Assembly: GCA_000444245.1 (NCBI GenBank)
Contig: ATSW01007435.1
Span: 1-24,890 of the forward strand
Direction of reading: 5' to 3'
Length of the DNA: 24,890 nucleotides
Source of the DNA: Botryllus schlosseri
Lineage: Eukaryota; Chordata; Ascidiacea; Stolidobranchia; Styelidae
The position numbers were made by a program, and so were the translations under genes. Shown here piece by piece: positions 1-13,200 of this stretch (the stretch's first letter is position 1; each line of letters begins with the position of its first letter). Under the pieces are notes generated by a model. That model worked only from the letters and a program-made list of their open reading frames with translations. It made no database searches and was not told where the DNA came from.

Positions 1-205
1 GTCCCTATGCTCACGTGTATCCATGCTCGTGTGTCCCTATACTTATGTGTCCCCATGCTAATATGTCCTCATGTTTTTATGTCCCTGTGCTGATATGTCT
101 ACATGCCCACGAGTCGCCATGACCAAAAGTAGCTATGCTCAAGTGTCGCATGCTCAAATGTCGCTTGCTATTGTGTCGCATGCTAATATGTCCACGTACC
201 GTTGC
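1..205. repeat. Minisatellite with 16-bp unit
   Basis: Units begin with GTC or GTA and follow the pattern GTCCCYATGCTNATRT. Nine units of exactly 16 bp run from 1 to 144, followed by three 15-bp units (145-159, 160-174, 175-189) and a partial unit. Units differ from one another by several substitutions, so the array is old or slowly homogenised. It starts at the window edge and probably continues upstream. The period is not a multiple of three, so a coding role is unlikely. Confidence 0.85.
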
Positions 206-626
206 AGATATGTGGATTATGCCAAAACGGACTACGGGTCCCANGTTAAGAACCCCTCGATAAGACTNATNGGTACGGTTAGNAGTAAGGTNAGGTAAAC
301 TTGGCCTTGGTTATGNGTAAGGTTANAGAATTGCAAGATTAACCCGGGGTAGCGATTGTTGAGCGTGTGATACGNTACGCGGTAAGGTCAGGAAGTCAGG
401 TAAGTCCGGGTCCGGGTTGAGTNTTTAGAAGTTTGACCGCGATCATCANGAATGAAGCTGTATCATTTGACGGTCCATGCGATCGATNTGTATTTGTTGN
501 TATTNTCGTAGCAAACAGTTCACTGCTCATTGCTAACGCAACGAATAGAAAACTATANCCGAAAAAGATTCCTGAATGTGATTTCANGNCGTGTATTTTA
601 CATGTATAGTAGATATTNGTTTAGAT
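206..626. other. Non-coding flank with ambiguous bases and G/T-rich repeats
   Basis: This stretch has scattered N characters from 244 to about 617 and several loosely repeated GGTTAG/GTAAGGT-like words at 270-330 and 380-415. These resemble degenerate simple-sequence DNA but no fixed period can be shown. No gene is supported; short open frames here contain ambiguous codons and no recognisable motif. Confidence 0.5.
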
Positions 627-646
627 ATGTATGTATGTATGTATGT
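627..646. repeat. (GTAT)n microsatellite
   Basis: About four and a half copies of the tetranucleotide GTAT, embedded in plain AT-rich sequence. It is too short to say more. Confidence 0.75.
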
Positions 647-739
647 CACACAGCAATACACCTTACAAACAATACTGTGAAGTGCGACTTGCATTTTGCA
701 TGCTTTGGCATACCTTGTGCATACCGACCATAATCAAAA

Positions 740-1170
740 CTGTGATCTCACCTCTGTAGTGAAGAAAGCAGTCGACAGAAAGTGGGTCACCACGATACCG
801 AGAAGAGAATCAAGTGCAGTCATGCGCGACTATTCCTGCCTCCGGCCTAGAAATCTTGCGCAAGAGTAATCAATCGCGTGTAAATCATTGCGCGGGGCGG
901 TCGCATTTTCCGGGGGTGTTATTTTTGTTTTGCTTTTTACAATTGGAGATTGGTTGGGGGAATTTTTCCCGAAATTATAGATTCTAGCGCGAGGAGCGAA
1001 AACACGGATGAGTACAATTGCGTGTTATATCTCATATTGAATCGTCTGGTGTTATTTAGATTTTACGCTTGTGCATTGGCTTATCTAAATTCCGTTATAT
1101 GAGTGAGAACGAAGTCCTTTCTTCATTGGCCGTTCGGGTGGTCTCGGTCGCATCGTAGGGCTTCCAGAAC
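740..1170 (+). promoter_or_regulatory. Probable promoter / 5'UTR region of the zinc-finger gene
   Basis: This stretch directly precedes the first coding exon and is richer in CpG than its surroundings, mainly at 780-1000. It contains a GC-box-like GGGGCGG at 894-900 and an ETS-like TTTCCGGG around 907-914. No convincing TATA box at a fixed distance from a start site can be assigned. The transcription start is not visible from sequence alone, and a further non-coding 5' exon is possible. The assignment rests on position and composition. Confidence 0.35.
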
Positions 1171-1215
1171 ATGGATACTGGGGCAAGCAATGAAGGGCAA
1201 CAAGGCTGCTCTTTG
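1171..1215 (+). CDS. Coding exon 1: start codon, residues 1-15
   Basis: The ATG sits in a good initiation context (A at -3, G at +4). An in-frame TAG at 1156-1158 lies four codons upstream, so no longer N-terminus exists in this exon. The exon codes MDTGASNEGQQGCSL and ends at a strong donor TTG/GTAAGT with phase 0, which matches exon 2. The 5' end of the transcribed exon is unknown. This exon is too short to prove by itself; phase, donor quality and start context make it the best candidate. Confidence 0.72.
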
Positions 1216-4200
1216 GTAAGTATTTTCAGTAACTAGAAGTACCATAATTTTGACTACTGCAGCATGACTAAATCTTAGATTTGTTAGTTGGTTATCGGAA
1301 TTTATCAACAACAACTTGATCCATAGTGACGTTGTGCGCACAGATGACGCCATCAATTGACATGATATCAATTCAAAATGGGGAGGGGGAGAAAAAAGGT
1401 ATCTTTTACCCTCTGCTGGCGATAATTGTTGAAGTTTTATAGCCAAATATTGTTTATGTTTGTGTTGATATTGCTTCCCTTCCCAACGTGTAACCATCTG
1501 TTGTAAGTAAATCCTGCTGCTTTATTTTGCTATTATTTTTCTTGCTGCTTCAATGACCACTGATCAGTGATCATGAATGATCACAGTACTTCCTGTTATC
1601 CTCAATCGATTCGATTCAAAGTTTGATATTATAATTGAACTTGTGCTTGGCGTGTATATGTAAATTGTATACAATACTATTTCAGTGCATCTTTACTGAG
1701 GGAAGCAGAGGGCTAGAAGGCGCCTGTGTTGGGTTTTAGACACAGCTCTTTCCTCAGAAATTGCACCCTGGGATTATTCATAACGCGGTAAACCTAACTC
1801 TAATCAGAATCAGCAACATACATTGATTAAGGACTACTGGAAATGTAGGCCTGGCAGGTTGCTGGTCCCGGGGAAAATTGTGACATGTGGTGCGTGAATC
1901 TGAAAAGATATGCATTAGTTTGATTGTATTATTATTATTACACAACTATGATACACTTACACTGTAGGTCTAGTCTAGATATTCTGGTTTTGGAGCATCA
2001 TAATGTAATTTTATGTTTTCCGCTTCATTGCTGCTTGATTTATTATCCATGAATTACCTTATCCTCCCACATATGAGACTTGCGTTCTCTCTGCACAGTA
2101 TATGATGATCAAACCACTGGTACCATGTCTGTTTTCATTGTGCTATTATATGTGTTAGATGTGCGTTGATGATCAGTCATTTTTGAGTAACTGGTAATAA
2201 TAGCAATGTTTCAATTACAGCCTCTACCTCAGCCTGGTCACCGTCCATGGAATAACTCTAAAAGTCCTGTTGAAGCCCAGGAAAAAAGCTCGGAATGTCA
2301 GCTCCCACTCTACTATAACACCCCAGCGGAAGGAAGCCATCCATCCAATGCACCTTCTCCATTTCCATCATCACATGGATCTCCAGGTACTGTTTGTAAC
2401 TAGGCGAAACCTCCAGTTCTGTGTACCATCACAGGTTGTAAAGCATTTGCAATGTTACCAATAGTCTATGAAATAATCCTTCTGTCATCTGGTGATGGGA
2501 CTACAGCATTGTCTGCAATGTCAGTCCCATATTATAACCACTTCAATTACAGATATAATTACGGACTTGCTTGAGAGAATCTGTATGGAAAATGTTTTTT
2601 CTGATGGGTACACAACTGAACTGGCTCATTAATGCCTTTTCATTGTAGTATGAGGTAGTTTATGAGTGGTATCCTACTTGAATACTTGACTCAAAAGCTG
2701 TAACAGTCCATGCCCCCTATTTCTTGAATTCAATTTGACTCAATGGCTATGTTGATTGTCCAATACTCATCTTCATACAGCATACGATTTGTCCTCGACC
2801 TGACTATTACGTGCGAATAAAATCAGCATTTCTTAGGCGAGGGGCTATATTTTGAAGTTGTCACGAACTAAGTGGAAGATTTTGAAGTTCGGTGAAGTTT
2901 ACATATATGTTTGTATCCTTCTTAGGATTTGTACTTTCACTGCAACGAACAAGTCTTAGTGATGAAAAATTTCTTACAATCGAAGTGTCTTTACTCACTG
3001 TCCTCAGGAGCGAAAATCAGTCAATTCTGTAAGCCAAATTAAAAACACATCTAGCAGTATTTCGCTCTGATTCAATCATGACAAGTAAAATGCCATTTTT
3101 AATTGGTATACAACAATCCAGACTGAGCAATAATTCCGCCAACTCATTACAAAATAACTGAAAATCAACACAGCACTAATACATGGTAATCATATTTCCA
3201 TGGTCTATGATGTCATATGATGTTCCAGTCTGTTTACCTGTCAGTCATTGTTACATACAAAGAAGATACTTTCAATATTTGGAGCAGAACTCTTAAGAAG
3301 TGGGTCATGGCATATTGTCGGAGTGAGCCATGACTACAAGAAGATTGAGAACTTATGAATTTAACTGTTTGATGCATTCAAAATTCTCTTGCTACGTTAT
3401 TGCTAGTCCATATTATTATGCCATGCCATCAATCTTTACAATGATTTGTAATCTCTTGATCCCCTCAATGTCATTCTCATGTATCTACATATCTGTTTTA
3501 GTTTCTTATTGTTTGCAGATAATATTTGTAAGATATGCTTAATGGAATGAGTCTCATGTGTTTCTACGACATTGTCCTATGTAAATTCTCACATGTATGC
3601 TGTTACACTGCATGGTGTGAAAAACAAATGTTTGATCAAGCTAGCGCCAACAAATCTTGACCTTAAAATTTACATGGGGTCTGGAAAGTAGATGCAACTT
3701 TACCAAAGGTGATAAATCTGAATTTTATGATGGGCATCGGGATGACAAGATTTCAAAATCAGTTCACTTGTAAATAAATGCTTTTATCTCATACTTCTGA
3801 TCCAAGTGTCTTTGTGTAAGGCCAATCCATACTTTGATCATTATATGCTGAAATACTTCATTTTGGTTCAGTCTTGGGGTTTCTTGAGGCTCATGCAAAG
3901 CTGGTACTGTATGCAGTTGGCCAGGAATGTTGCACCACTTATTTCATTTGATTGATATCGATATTATTTATTAAATTACAGAATAACTGAAATTATGGTA
4001 GGGTTATGTATTGACCAGTATAAAAACATAGCTTTAGCCTGCAGTAGGCTCTTCAAGAATCGGTGTTTGATTTTTTTACTGCACAAGGAGGGCTCTGTTC
4101 AAGAATGATTGAGATTTAACACAATAGGCCTACATACATACTTTCGTCACTAACCTTATGCGTTGTATGGACAAGATTTGTACATGGAAAAATAAACCTC

Positions 4201-7200
4201 TTCGTTAAGAAAAGTGCCCTTGCTGGCCCTGCCTAAACTATTCACTTCCTTAATGCTATAAAATCTATCCTGTTATTTTTAATTATTCATGAATTCTTAC
4301 TACAGGAAAGCTGTGAGTAAGGAGTCTGTTTGGCTTGGTTTCCCATTCTAAGCAGTGTGACATGTCTGCAAAGTAAAGGAAATCTACTGAGAGCATGCTG
4401 TAATTAAATTGACCTATTGGAATGTTTAAACCAATTCTGTAAAATATATTTCCATTGATGGAGCTTTGAAATCTGAGATAACTAATTAAAGTAATAAATG
4501 TGCAGTGTTTAGTGTTCATGTTGTGTAATTAGCCGCTAACCTTAGATGTAACATGGAAGATGTAATGGTTTATACTTATACCAACAATGCTTCACTGAAT
4601 AGACAAGGATGATTCACTCAGCACAAAATTTCATGCCTAATTTACTTTCAAGGCACACCGTCTGGAGACCTATTTTTCTTATGACTTATACCCTGCTTCC
4701 TGGGTGACAATCCACAGTAAAAGTATCTCTTGATGTGTTTATCCTAGCACTAAAGAAAGTTTGCCCTACAATCCTTGATGCTTTATTAAAACCAAAAATC
4801 TGTCTTGGGGAACTATTGTTAGGCAACAGATGGGGCATGGTGTTACTGTCTTTGTCCCTTTACGGTTATTGATCCATTGAAGAATGATCCCAATTTACTG
4901 ATCAATCAGTTACACAGTATTCTGATGGACTACAGTATGTCTGCTTTACTATTTGTACAATGCTTGCACTAATCTATCTAGTGTGCATATGTGATTAATG
5001 CATGATATTTTTGAGTTGATTTTTTCATTTTCCTGTGATGAAAGTAAAAATAGTTCATCACTGGTAGATAAGCACATGATTCCCATTGTTCACTTACCAT
5101 ACAGTATGGGTTGTTGATTCATACATACTTCCAATTCTATTCTCATATTATGCTGTGCCCAACTGGATTTATAATATTCTTAGAAAAATGCTTATTGATA
5201 AACACACCCCTCATTGGTCTGGGTTTCAATGCTAATGACAAGTTCATTTTGCAACACTTTACCAATTCAGCTATACAACCATCATGGATCATTCTTGCTT
5301 CATTCGCATCCAGTGAAAAAGTACACATTATTTGAGGCTATATGTCTTTTGTTATCTTCGCGGTTGATTGTGAAAATTATTGTTCATCACAACACGTTTG
5401 ACCTGTTTTCGCTTGATACAACAGTTCGGCACTATCATTTCGCAAAGGATTGAAAACGAACTTGATGTTTCATGCTACCCTCAAAAGCTACATTTCAGCA
5501 CTAACAGTGGTTGTACTAAGTTAAGTTAACCCAACCCAATCTTTATCTAAATTATCTGCTCATATTACTGCAAGTTATCTTTGGCGCAATTGTGTAGGAT
5601 GTCTGGAGCTAGTTAAGTTCAGCTCGATTTTCCTAGCAACTGGTCAAGCATTGATTAATTCTTTCCTACATTCCTTAAAGACAGGTTTAGATATACGAGG
5701 TTTATGAGATTTACACCTGTAATCGCCAGTAATGCCTCATTGCCTGTAGGTGTGTGTTAAGTTGAAATAATAAATTCCTTTCCCAACGGAGGAGATATGT
5801 GTGTAATTACAATGGTATTTTTATTGATTTCTTAGCTCTTTTGAATCTCCCAATGGTGATTTATTCGAAGATTTTGCTCATTTAAAAAGTTCACTTTAGA
5901 TGTGTTGTATAATAACCAGCTGGTAGTAGGCCTACGAGTCACATCTGCCTATTAATGAAGCTAGCACTTCAGCACTTGTGCTGTGTATGATGATTTCATA
6001 CTGATAAATTCCATCTTCACATCACTCACAGATCCTTATTACTTGTTATCTGTTCCATGTTATTGGAACTAGACTCAGCGGGCTGTTACGCTTGATTTCA
6101 CCTGAACAATGGAGATAATCCTGCCATGCTTTGCACTAGATATTAGTTTTTCAAGCATGAAGTAACGGAAAATATGCTTACACTTTGCCAAGATTCGGAA
6201 ATAAATCCGAATATTTCTGTCTTCTGAACAACCCGGCGTTTCCTTTGACAGCTACTACAATGCCATACGCCACTGAACAAGACCGATATCAGCCGCATTC
6301 TCACTTTGTAGGAACGGGACGACCTGATCACAGTGCACCAGGTTGTTATTTGCATTTCCTAATTCAAGTCGAAATGCCAGCAGTTTCTACTGAATAGCCA
6401 TCTAGTTTGCTGAATCACGATCTGACATATCAACTTTGCCTACCGGCACATGCCATTTTAATTTTTATCGCTTGCTTTTTCATGTTATTTTGTATTATTT
6501 TTCAATTAGTGTGTAATAATCTTATTTACATGCTCTTGTCTAGTAATTTCTAACCTTTGCCAACCTTACGAATCCTCAAGCTAACCAACAAGCCTTTGGC
6601 GAACTCCAAATTTTCGTCTATAGTCACAAAAAAAAAGATCAATCACATTATACGTCTACTACATTTAGTGTAGAATAGGGTGCACAAAACCGTCATTAAC
6701 AACAGCGTTATAAATAAAACCATGAAAACAGGATTTTCACACAAAACAAAAATAATATATTTAATAAGTTTTGGAAATCAATGTGACTTCGACTGCATGA
6801 GTATGGTGTGTTTCTTGACCTCCAGTCTTGAGATTGACTCAGCGAACGCCGTGGATTCTTATGGACCTCAGTTAGGAATCGGAACCACTTCTCTAGGCAA
6901 AGGTTGATGTTCGTTGAAAAGCCTACTCCAAGTCATTTCGACAGTGTACACTCTCCTATCGTTTCACTAAATCGCGATCTTGTGGTGGTTTTGAATCGAT
7001 AGAGATAGCAAATAACTGATGACTGACTGTCTTGCCATCTGGTACACATTAACCTTTGCTGTTTTAACCCGCAGGCTCTTTTCCCGTTAGTACGTCGTGG
7101 TCTGTGCAGCCGTCCGCGCCAGCATCCATGGCTTTGGACCGAATGAGACAAAACGGGCGCCCCCCTTCGAGAGGCCCTAATCCATACTACCCTGCAACGC

Positions 7201-10200
7201 CTGGAAAAGGTCCAGTACCGGCATGGCACCGACCGCCTTACTCTTCACCATATCCGCCTTACGGCAGTGAGGCACATCGTAGGAAGCAGTTTAGTCGTTC
7301 GGACATTGCCGGGCCGGTCACACCCGCGTTCCAGTCTAACAGTAACGGCAATTTTGTCCAACATCAACACACGCCCATTCTGGTGCCTAATCCGCATTAC
7401 AATCAAAACAACGTGCCGCAAACCATGGACGGACGGGCTCCCGAATTGCAAAGCCCTGACTCTCAGAAACACATGATGGCTAACGAACGGAACATGTATT
7501 CGCCGATGCAAAATCAGCAGAACGCAAGTTTTTACATGTCACAGCAACATGCGCAGCGGCAGACCTCTATGCCTCAATTTCCGCCTGTGGGGTTGCCGCC
7601 ACCCGGTGTGCCTCCGTACCCGGTGAATTCAGCCCCTGCTGCGACCGGAAAAGGAAAAAGCCGGAGCAACAAAAGCTATCAGTGTCCTAAGTGTGTGAAG
7701 GTGTGTGCTTTGATTGTTTTGCTTGAATATTTCGTGACAACAACATACGGCCAGCAACACGATTTTGAGCGGCCCGCAGAGACTTTCTACCCCGAAAGTG
7801 AAATTATGATCTGAATATATTGGCAAATTTTATGCGTCACAGAATGAATCCAAGTTTGCCAACCCGAGAAAAAAGGTAGTGAAACTATTTGTTCTGTTCG
7901 GGTCTACATACATTTGCGAGCAAACATTTTCGACCATGAAGATTAACAAGACAGGGCAGCTTTCCAATATAATTGATGTTCACGTGCAGTCTTTACTAAG
8001 GGTTCTGAATCCGACATGCTATCAGAGTTCAAAGAACTTGGTAACAACTTTGATCGATCGCAGATGTATGATTGACCTCAACAGCTACTGAAGTACATTA
8101 GGTTAATAAATTCATTAAATATTGTTTTTGGTGTCTATGCTTCAAGTGTACATCATATACAATTGATTCCTTGTATAGGTGGATAAATAGGCGATTAATG
8201 TATCGATTCTGTAATCCGGCCCACCAAGTACTTCATTTTTTCATATCAGGCCCGTCGACCGGGGAAGTTGTCCACCCTTGGCCTAGCGCCTACCCTGACT
8301 CCCTGAGTACAAGGTTTGATGACTAACTGATGACGGAACCGGACCTAGATCAGGAAAGCTCAAATAAGAGCTTATCACTTTCAGGCCAGCCTTAATCACC
8401 ACATCATTGCCAGATGGAGTGTATATATTGATGGCAGTACTGTTGTTAGTCATCATATCCCAATATTCTACACAGTATTTGGTTGTCCTAAATTTCGGGA
8501 ATATGCCAATGTCAACCCTCATGCCCTCATTTACCGTGGCAACCTCGATCAGTCCAAACAGCACCCTAAGGTGGAAAAAGTAGCCGGTGTTGCTACTTCA
8601 CTGCAAGTAGAAATAGCAATTTTGACGACGAGGAGATTTGGTCACGGATTTGGCTATTTTTCGGTGGTGGCTGCTTTAGAATTTGCTGGGTGCAGATTGC
8701 TACAACTCGTAATGAATAATGGTGTTGCAAGTAGGTACAATCTTCGGAAATAAAACAGCAGTTACTGTTACAGGTATTTCAGTGGTTCTTATGACGATGT
8801 CCCACGTTAAATTGCGACAAACTACCCAAAACTATTTTCTACTTCTCAAAAACCTAGAGTGTAGGGTAGGTAGTTTTGCACATAAAACTGTTTCAGAAGA
8901 AGGGGATACATTCAAAGAACACAGCCACTTGAGTAAGTCGGCAAAAACTACATGAGTACTTTGAAATAGTAGAAAGATACCCTTAGGAGTACTGAACCTC
9001 ATAATAATATTTCTTGAATAGGAAAATCAAGCCAATGCAGCCTCTATTTCAGTAGTTACCAAACTGTGTGCCGTTATGGATTCTCCGGTGGGCTGCGAAA
9101 ATTTTTGGCAAATAATTGATGAATATATTAATGAATCAACTCATAAACACAACTCCTTCCGCTAATCATGGGCATATTGTGTGGAGTTTCACTCTCACTG
9201 CAACAGTGTTTTCCAGAATCTACTGTTAACAACTTTTGGTATAGATAATCCATTTGAAAGCTATGAACCACGCAATCTTTTTGCAGAAGAAGAACAGCTC
9301 ATTGATTTACGAAATGACCCGCTTCAAAAAATTGGATGAGTTTTGACTGTCTGTTTTCAAATCCTCTGCCTTGATCGGTGCAAAAGAGAGCAATATTGTT
9401 GCATCTTCACAGCTATGTGAATGTCTGCTCGAAGAAGGGCCAAAATCATTTCGCAAATCGACATTCAGCGTAATATTTTTGGCAGACAGCATAATACTCA
9501 ATCAATTTGAAAATTCCTTCGCGCTTGGCTACTTGACCTTATAGGACTTACATAATATCATTATAATATATTATCTAGGACACAAGCTGAACGTTTGCAT
9601 CAATAGTAAATTGTTGCAAATGTTTTATACATTGTTTCTTTGTTCAATAATTGTTTTTTCTCTCTTTCTGTGGGTCGTACAATAAAACTTGCATCAAAAG
9701 TGGATCCCAAACTGAAAAGGTTGGGAAGCACTGGTTTAGCGGTTGTGTTCTGTTAAGGTGTTTCGGCGCGGGGACCACTTGAAGCGGCACTTGCTGTCCG
9801 TACACGATCACGAGCACCCCTACCAGTGTGGGGACTGCGGAAAGGGGTTCGCCTCCATCGCGGCGTTGCTGAAACATGCAAAGTCGTTGCACGTCTCGAA
9901 CATGACCAAGGGTTTGATGTGTTTGAGGTGAGCCCTTCTGGTGATGCAGGCCGGAATCTGGGTCGCTATTTCCTGAAATCTTGCCGCTTTCTTCAGCATC
10001 TAGTGTCGCTCCTTATGACATCATACACATATTATGGAAAGTTCGAAAACGTGACAAATTCAAAGAAATATTGCATTTAGAAACATACTTAGCCCTTTAC
10101 CGTATGTTTCCGAGGCTGTGGTGTGAAGGAAATATCGAAACGATAATTCACTTTGATTCATTTTCTCAAAATACGGAAATGACTTGACTCGAGTCAGTCT

Positions 10201-13200
10201 GTGTATTGACTCGACTCGAGCTCGAGTCATTGCGCATGACTCGGGCCAAGTCATATAACTCGAGTCTCAGATGGCGGAAACCGACATTCTATTGTAATTA
10301 CGAAGAATAGTAAAGTAACCACGCTGTTGGCACTACGCCTATCAGTACTGGTGCTTGAAAATGCGACCAGAAACTGTTAAAAGGGAGGAAAATTAGCATA
10401 TTTTAAATGCGAACCATTCATCATCACCAAACAGAGGTATAAAAAGTGGTTTTATCAAGACTTTATCTTGAAACTGAGCAGTCAACACAATGACTTGCAG
10501 TCGGTCTCGTGTCATAATACCATGATTCGGACTCGACCCTCTGCTCGCTGACTTGGACTTGGTGGTGCATTGAAAATGACTCGATTTGACTCGAGTCAAA
10601 ACTATAAAAGTGAGATTGACTTGTGACTCGGAGCCTCGTGACTTGGTTCCAACCCTGGAGCATTCTCATCTTCTCTGCTTTCCTTTCTTGTGGCAGCACT
10701 GTAGTGCAATGCACCAGTTGCATATTACACACTTGGTCCCACTCTGGCCAGTTCTCAAATTATCGTATTTGGATTCCTTGGAAGGGTCTGCTGCAAAGAC
10801 TTGTTATGATCCTGCAATCGCAGGCCAGACTCGTCGATAACTCTCTTCTTGTCGCAGATGCAACATGACCTTCGTATCAATGCAAGAGATTGAGACGCAC
10901 GCCAACACGCTCCACGTACGCGAAGACGAAACCTACATGCAGAACATCAACACGAGTAGCAAGCAGCATTCCTGCATCCAATGTGCAAAAACATTCACGT
11001 CGGCCGTCAATCTGAAACGGCACTTGCAGCTGGTGCACAGGTGGGTTGGGTTTATTTGCTGAGATTTTGTGTTCCTACATTTCGAATTCGATTCGCCCTA
11101 TCACTGACGTTCGCTACTGATGAGAGTCAGTCGAAAAGCTTTTTGCGAATAAATTAACAATATGAAGTTATTGTTTCGTGTTATCCTGAAGTACTGTACC
11201 CCAAATAGCTTGTTGAGATTTTGTGGCACATCAGAGTTGTCAACTGAAGTTAGGTGACAAACAAGGATGCCTATGAATGATTGTGGCGTCCTTATTATCT
11301 GGACATCGGATAGAAATTATTAGTTTTATTATGAGCCTCACCAGGATAACAGTTATCTAGTCGCCGTAGCTTAATGGTTAGTAGTTAAGCGCTAAAGTGC
11401 AGCAGTCATCATTGCAGCATAATCAAGCACAGGCAAATGGGTGAGGTTACGGCATGTGGGAGAGAACATTCAGCATAAAACAAAAACTATAATGCGGATC
11501 TTTAGATTCTGAGACTTAGCTTGGACAACAGAGACTAATTAAAGCGAAATGCTGTTAATTCCATTCTAAGCTCGTTTGTGAAATGTTTCTATTTTATTTC
11601 AAATCTAACTTCTTCTAGTTGCCATGAAAATGCTACAGGAAAACTTATTGTGCAAAACGACCTCAGCTAGTACAGACATTTTCCATTCTCACACTCAACG
11701 ATCTATGATTTTCAACTCGAAATTTAATTCGAGTTTTTGCGAAATCAATCCAATTTGGAATAAACTGTATAGCTATAGTTCTAATTTTCATCGAATTTGG
11801 AAAATCTGACAGTTTGCCTTAAAGGCATTATGATAAATGATATCATTACCGTACTAGCATTATGTGGTATGGTGTGTCTATGAGTCGTAAACAATTGCAT
11901 AGTACAGGAAGAGATACAAATAGTGTGACTTGCACTTAATTTTGGTATCCTATATCCACCTCCGAATGGATAACTATTGATGTTTTTAATAACTGTAATA
12001 TAGTCGGCCTAATTGGCCTGCTTAAAGATGTCAGTGTTTTAAATGATTGCACATTACACAAGTATCCGTATTGTATATGTAAGTATGCACATGAATACAC
12101 CATTACTTCAAGTTTTAAGTATGTTTGGCACGATATCAACTGTAGCTGTCAATTCAGCTGCTTTCCCAATGCCAAAGTAGGCTTGCTAAGAACTTGCAAT
12201 GTAGTTATTCCTGTTTATTTGCTTTGAATCATCCAATTCGATTAGAAATGCCTTATTTAAATTGCACTTCATCAAATACAATTTGAATCTATTTCGAAGC
12301 ACTTCTTTGTTTTCTCCTTCCCTTAGATAACTTATTTTATTCACCAGCTGGTGCATCCTCATACTTTGGGCTGAGACCTTGACAAGCCTGCTAGCGGTCA
12401 GGGGTCATGCCTTGTGTGGCAAATAATGGATTTTTTTCTATTAGTAATGTAAGCATGTAATGCATATATATTGCATTTAGCAAGACATGACTGCCATGAC
12501 AGCATTGATTGTCTTTTATCTGATTACTGCTGGCATGCATATTTCGTGGTAGCTGACTGAGTGGCATGTTCTCTGCATTTTCTCCAAGTGGAGTTGTTTC
12601 AATTTATTGACAAATGCTGGTCGGTGGTGCCCCTTGTTCTCATTAATATTTCATTCAGGCTTCAGCTAACAGGCATTCCGTATACATACATGGCAGAAAT
12701 TGCTTTTAAAAGGGTTGTGAAGAAATTCCTTGCCAGAGGATAAATCGTGATTCACTACTTGTGAGTCAGCGTTGTTTTTGTAAGAAAAACCCATTTCAAC
12801 TTGTTTTGGGAACAAAGAATGAGTCCTATCAACGATTTCAGTCTCCCTTTGGACTGACTGCGTTAAGTAGATAACCCCGAAACTTGATTTTGCCCCATAT
12901 ATAGACTTATCTTGGCATTACCTGTATCATCAACTTGCCGATAAAATGGTATCAATGCCAAAATCATGTTCTAATATTTAGCTATGTGACTGTCTGAAAT
13001 GCATATCCGATTATGTCAGCGAGTACTTGAGTCCTAGCTGGAATGAAATGATTGTAATGCCATCGGGGTGTAATTTGACAGCTGATTGAGTCTGATGACT
13101 CTGTGTGCTGAGCTTTGTTTTTTCTAAAGTCTGCGTCCTTCAGATCGAAAGATGACTCGAAGACGTTTTGTCGCGAGTGCGGCAAAAGTTTCGCACGTAT

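Noticed and set aside
11357-11450. tRNA or SINE head on the plus strand (TAGCTTAATGG)
   Set aside because: Only an A-box-like word is present. No B box at the right distance, no cloverleaf and no target duplication can be seen.
12413-12460. CAGGGGTCATGCC as another hAT end
   Set aside because: No matching inverted end or target duplication could be found, so a single short word is not enough.
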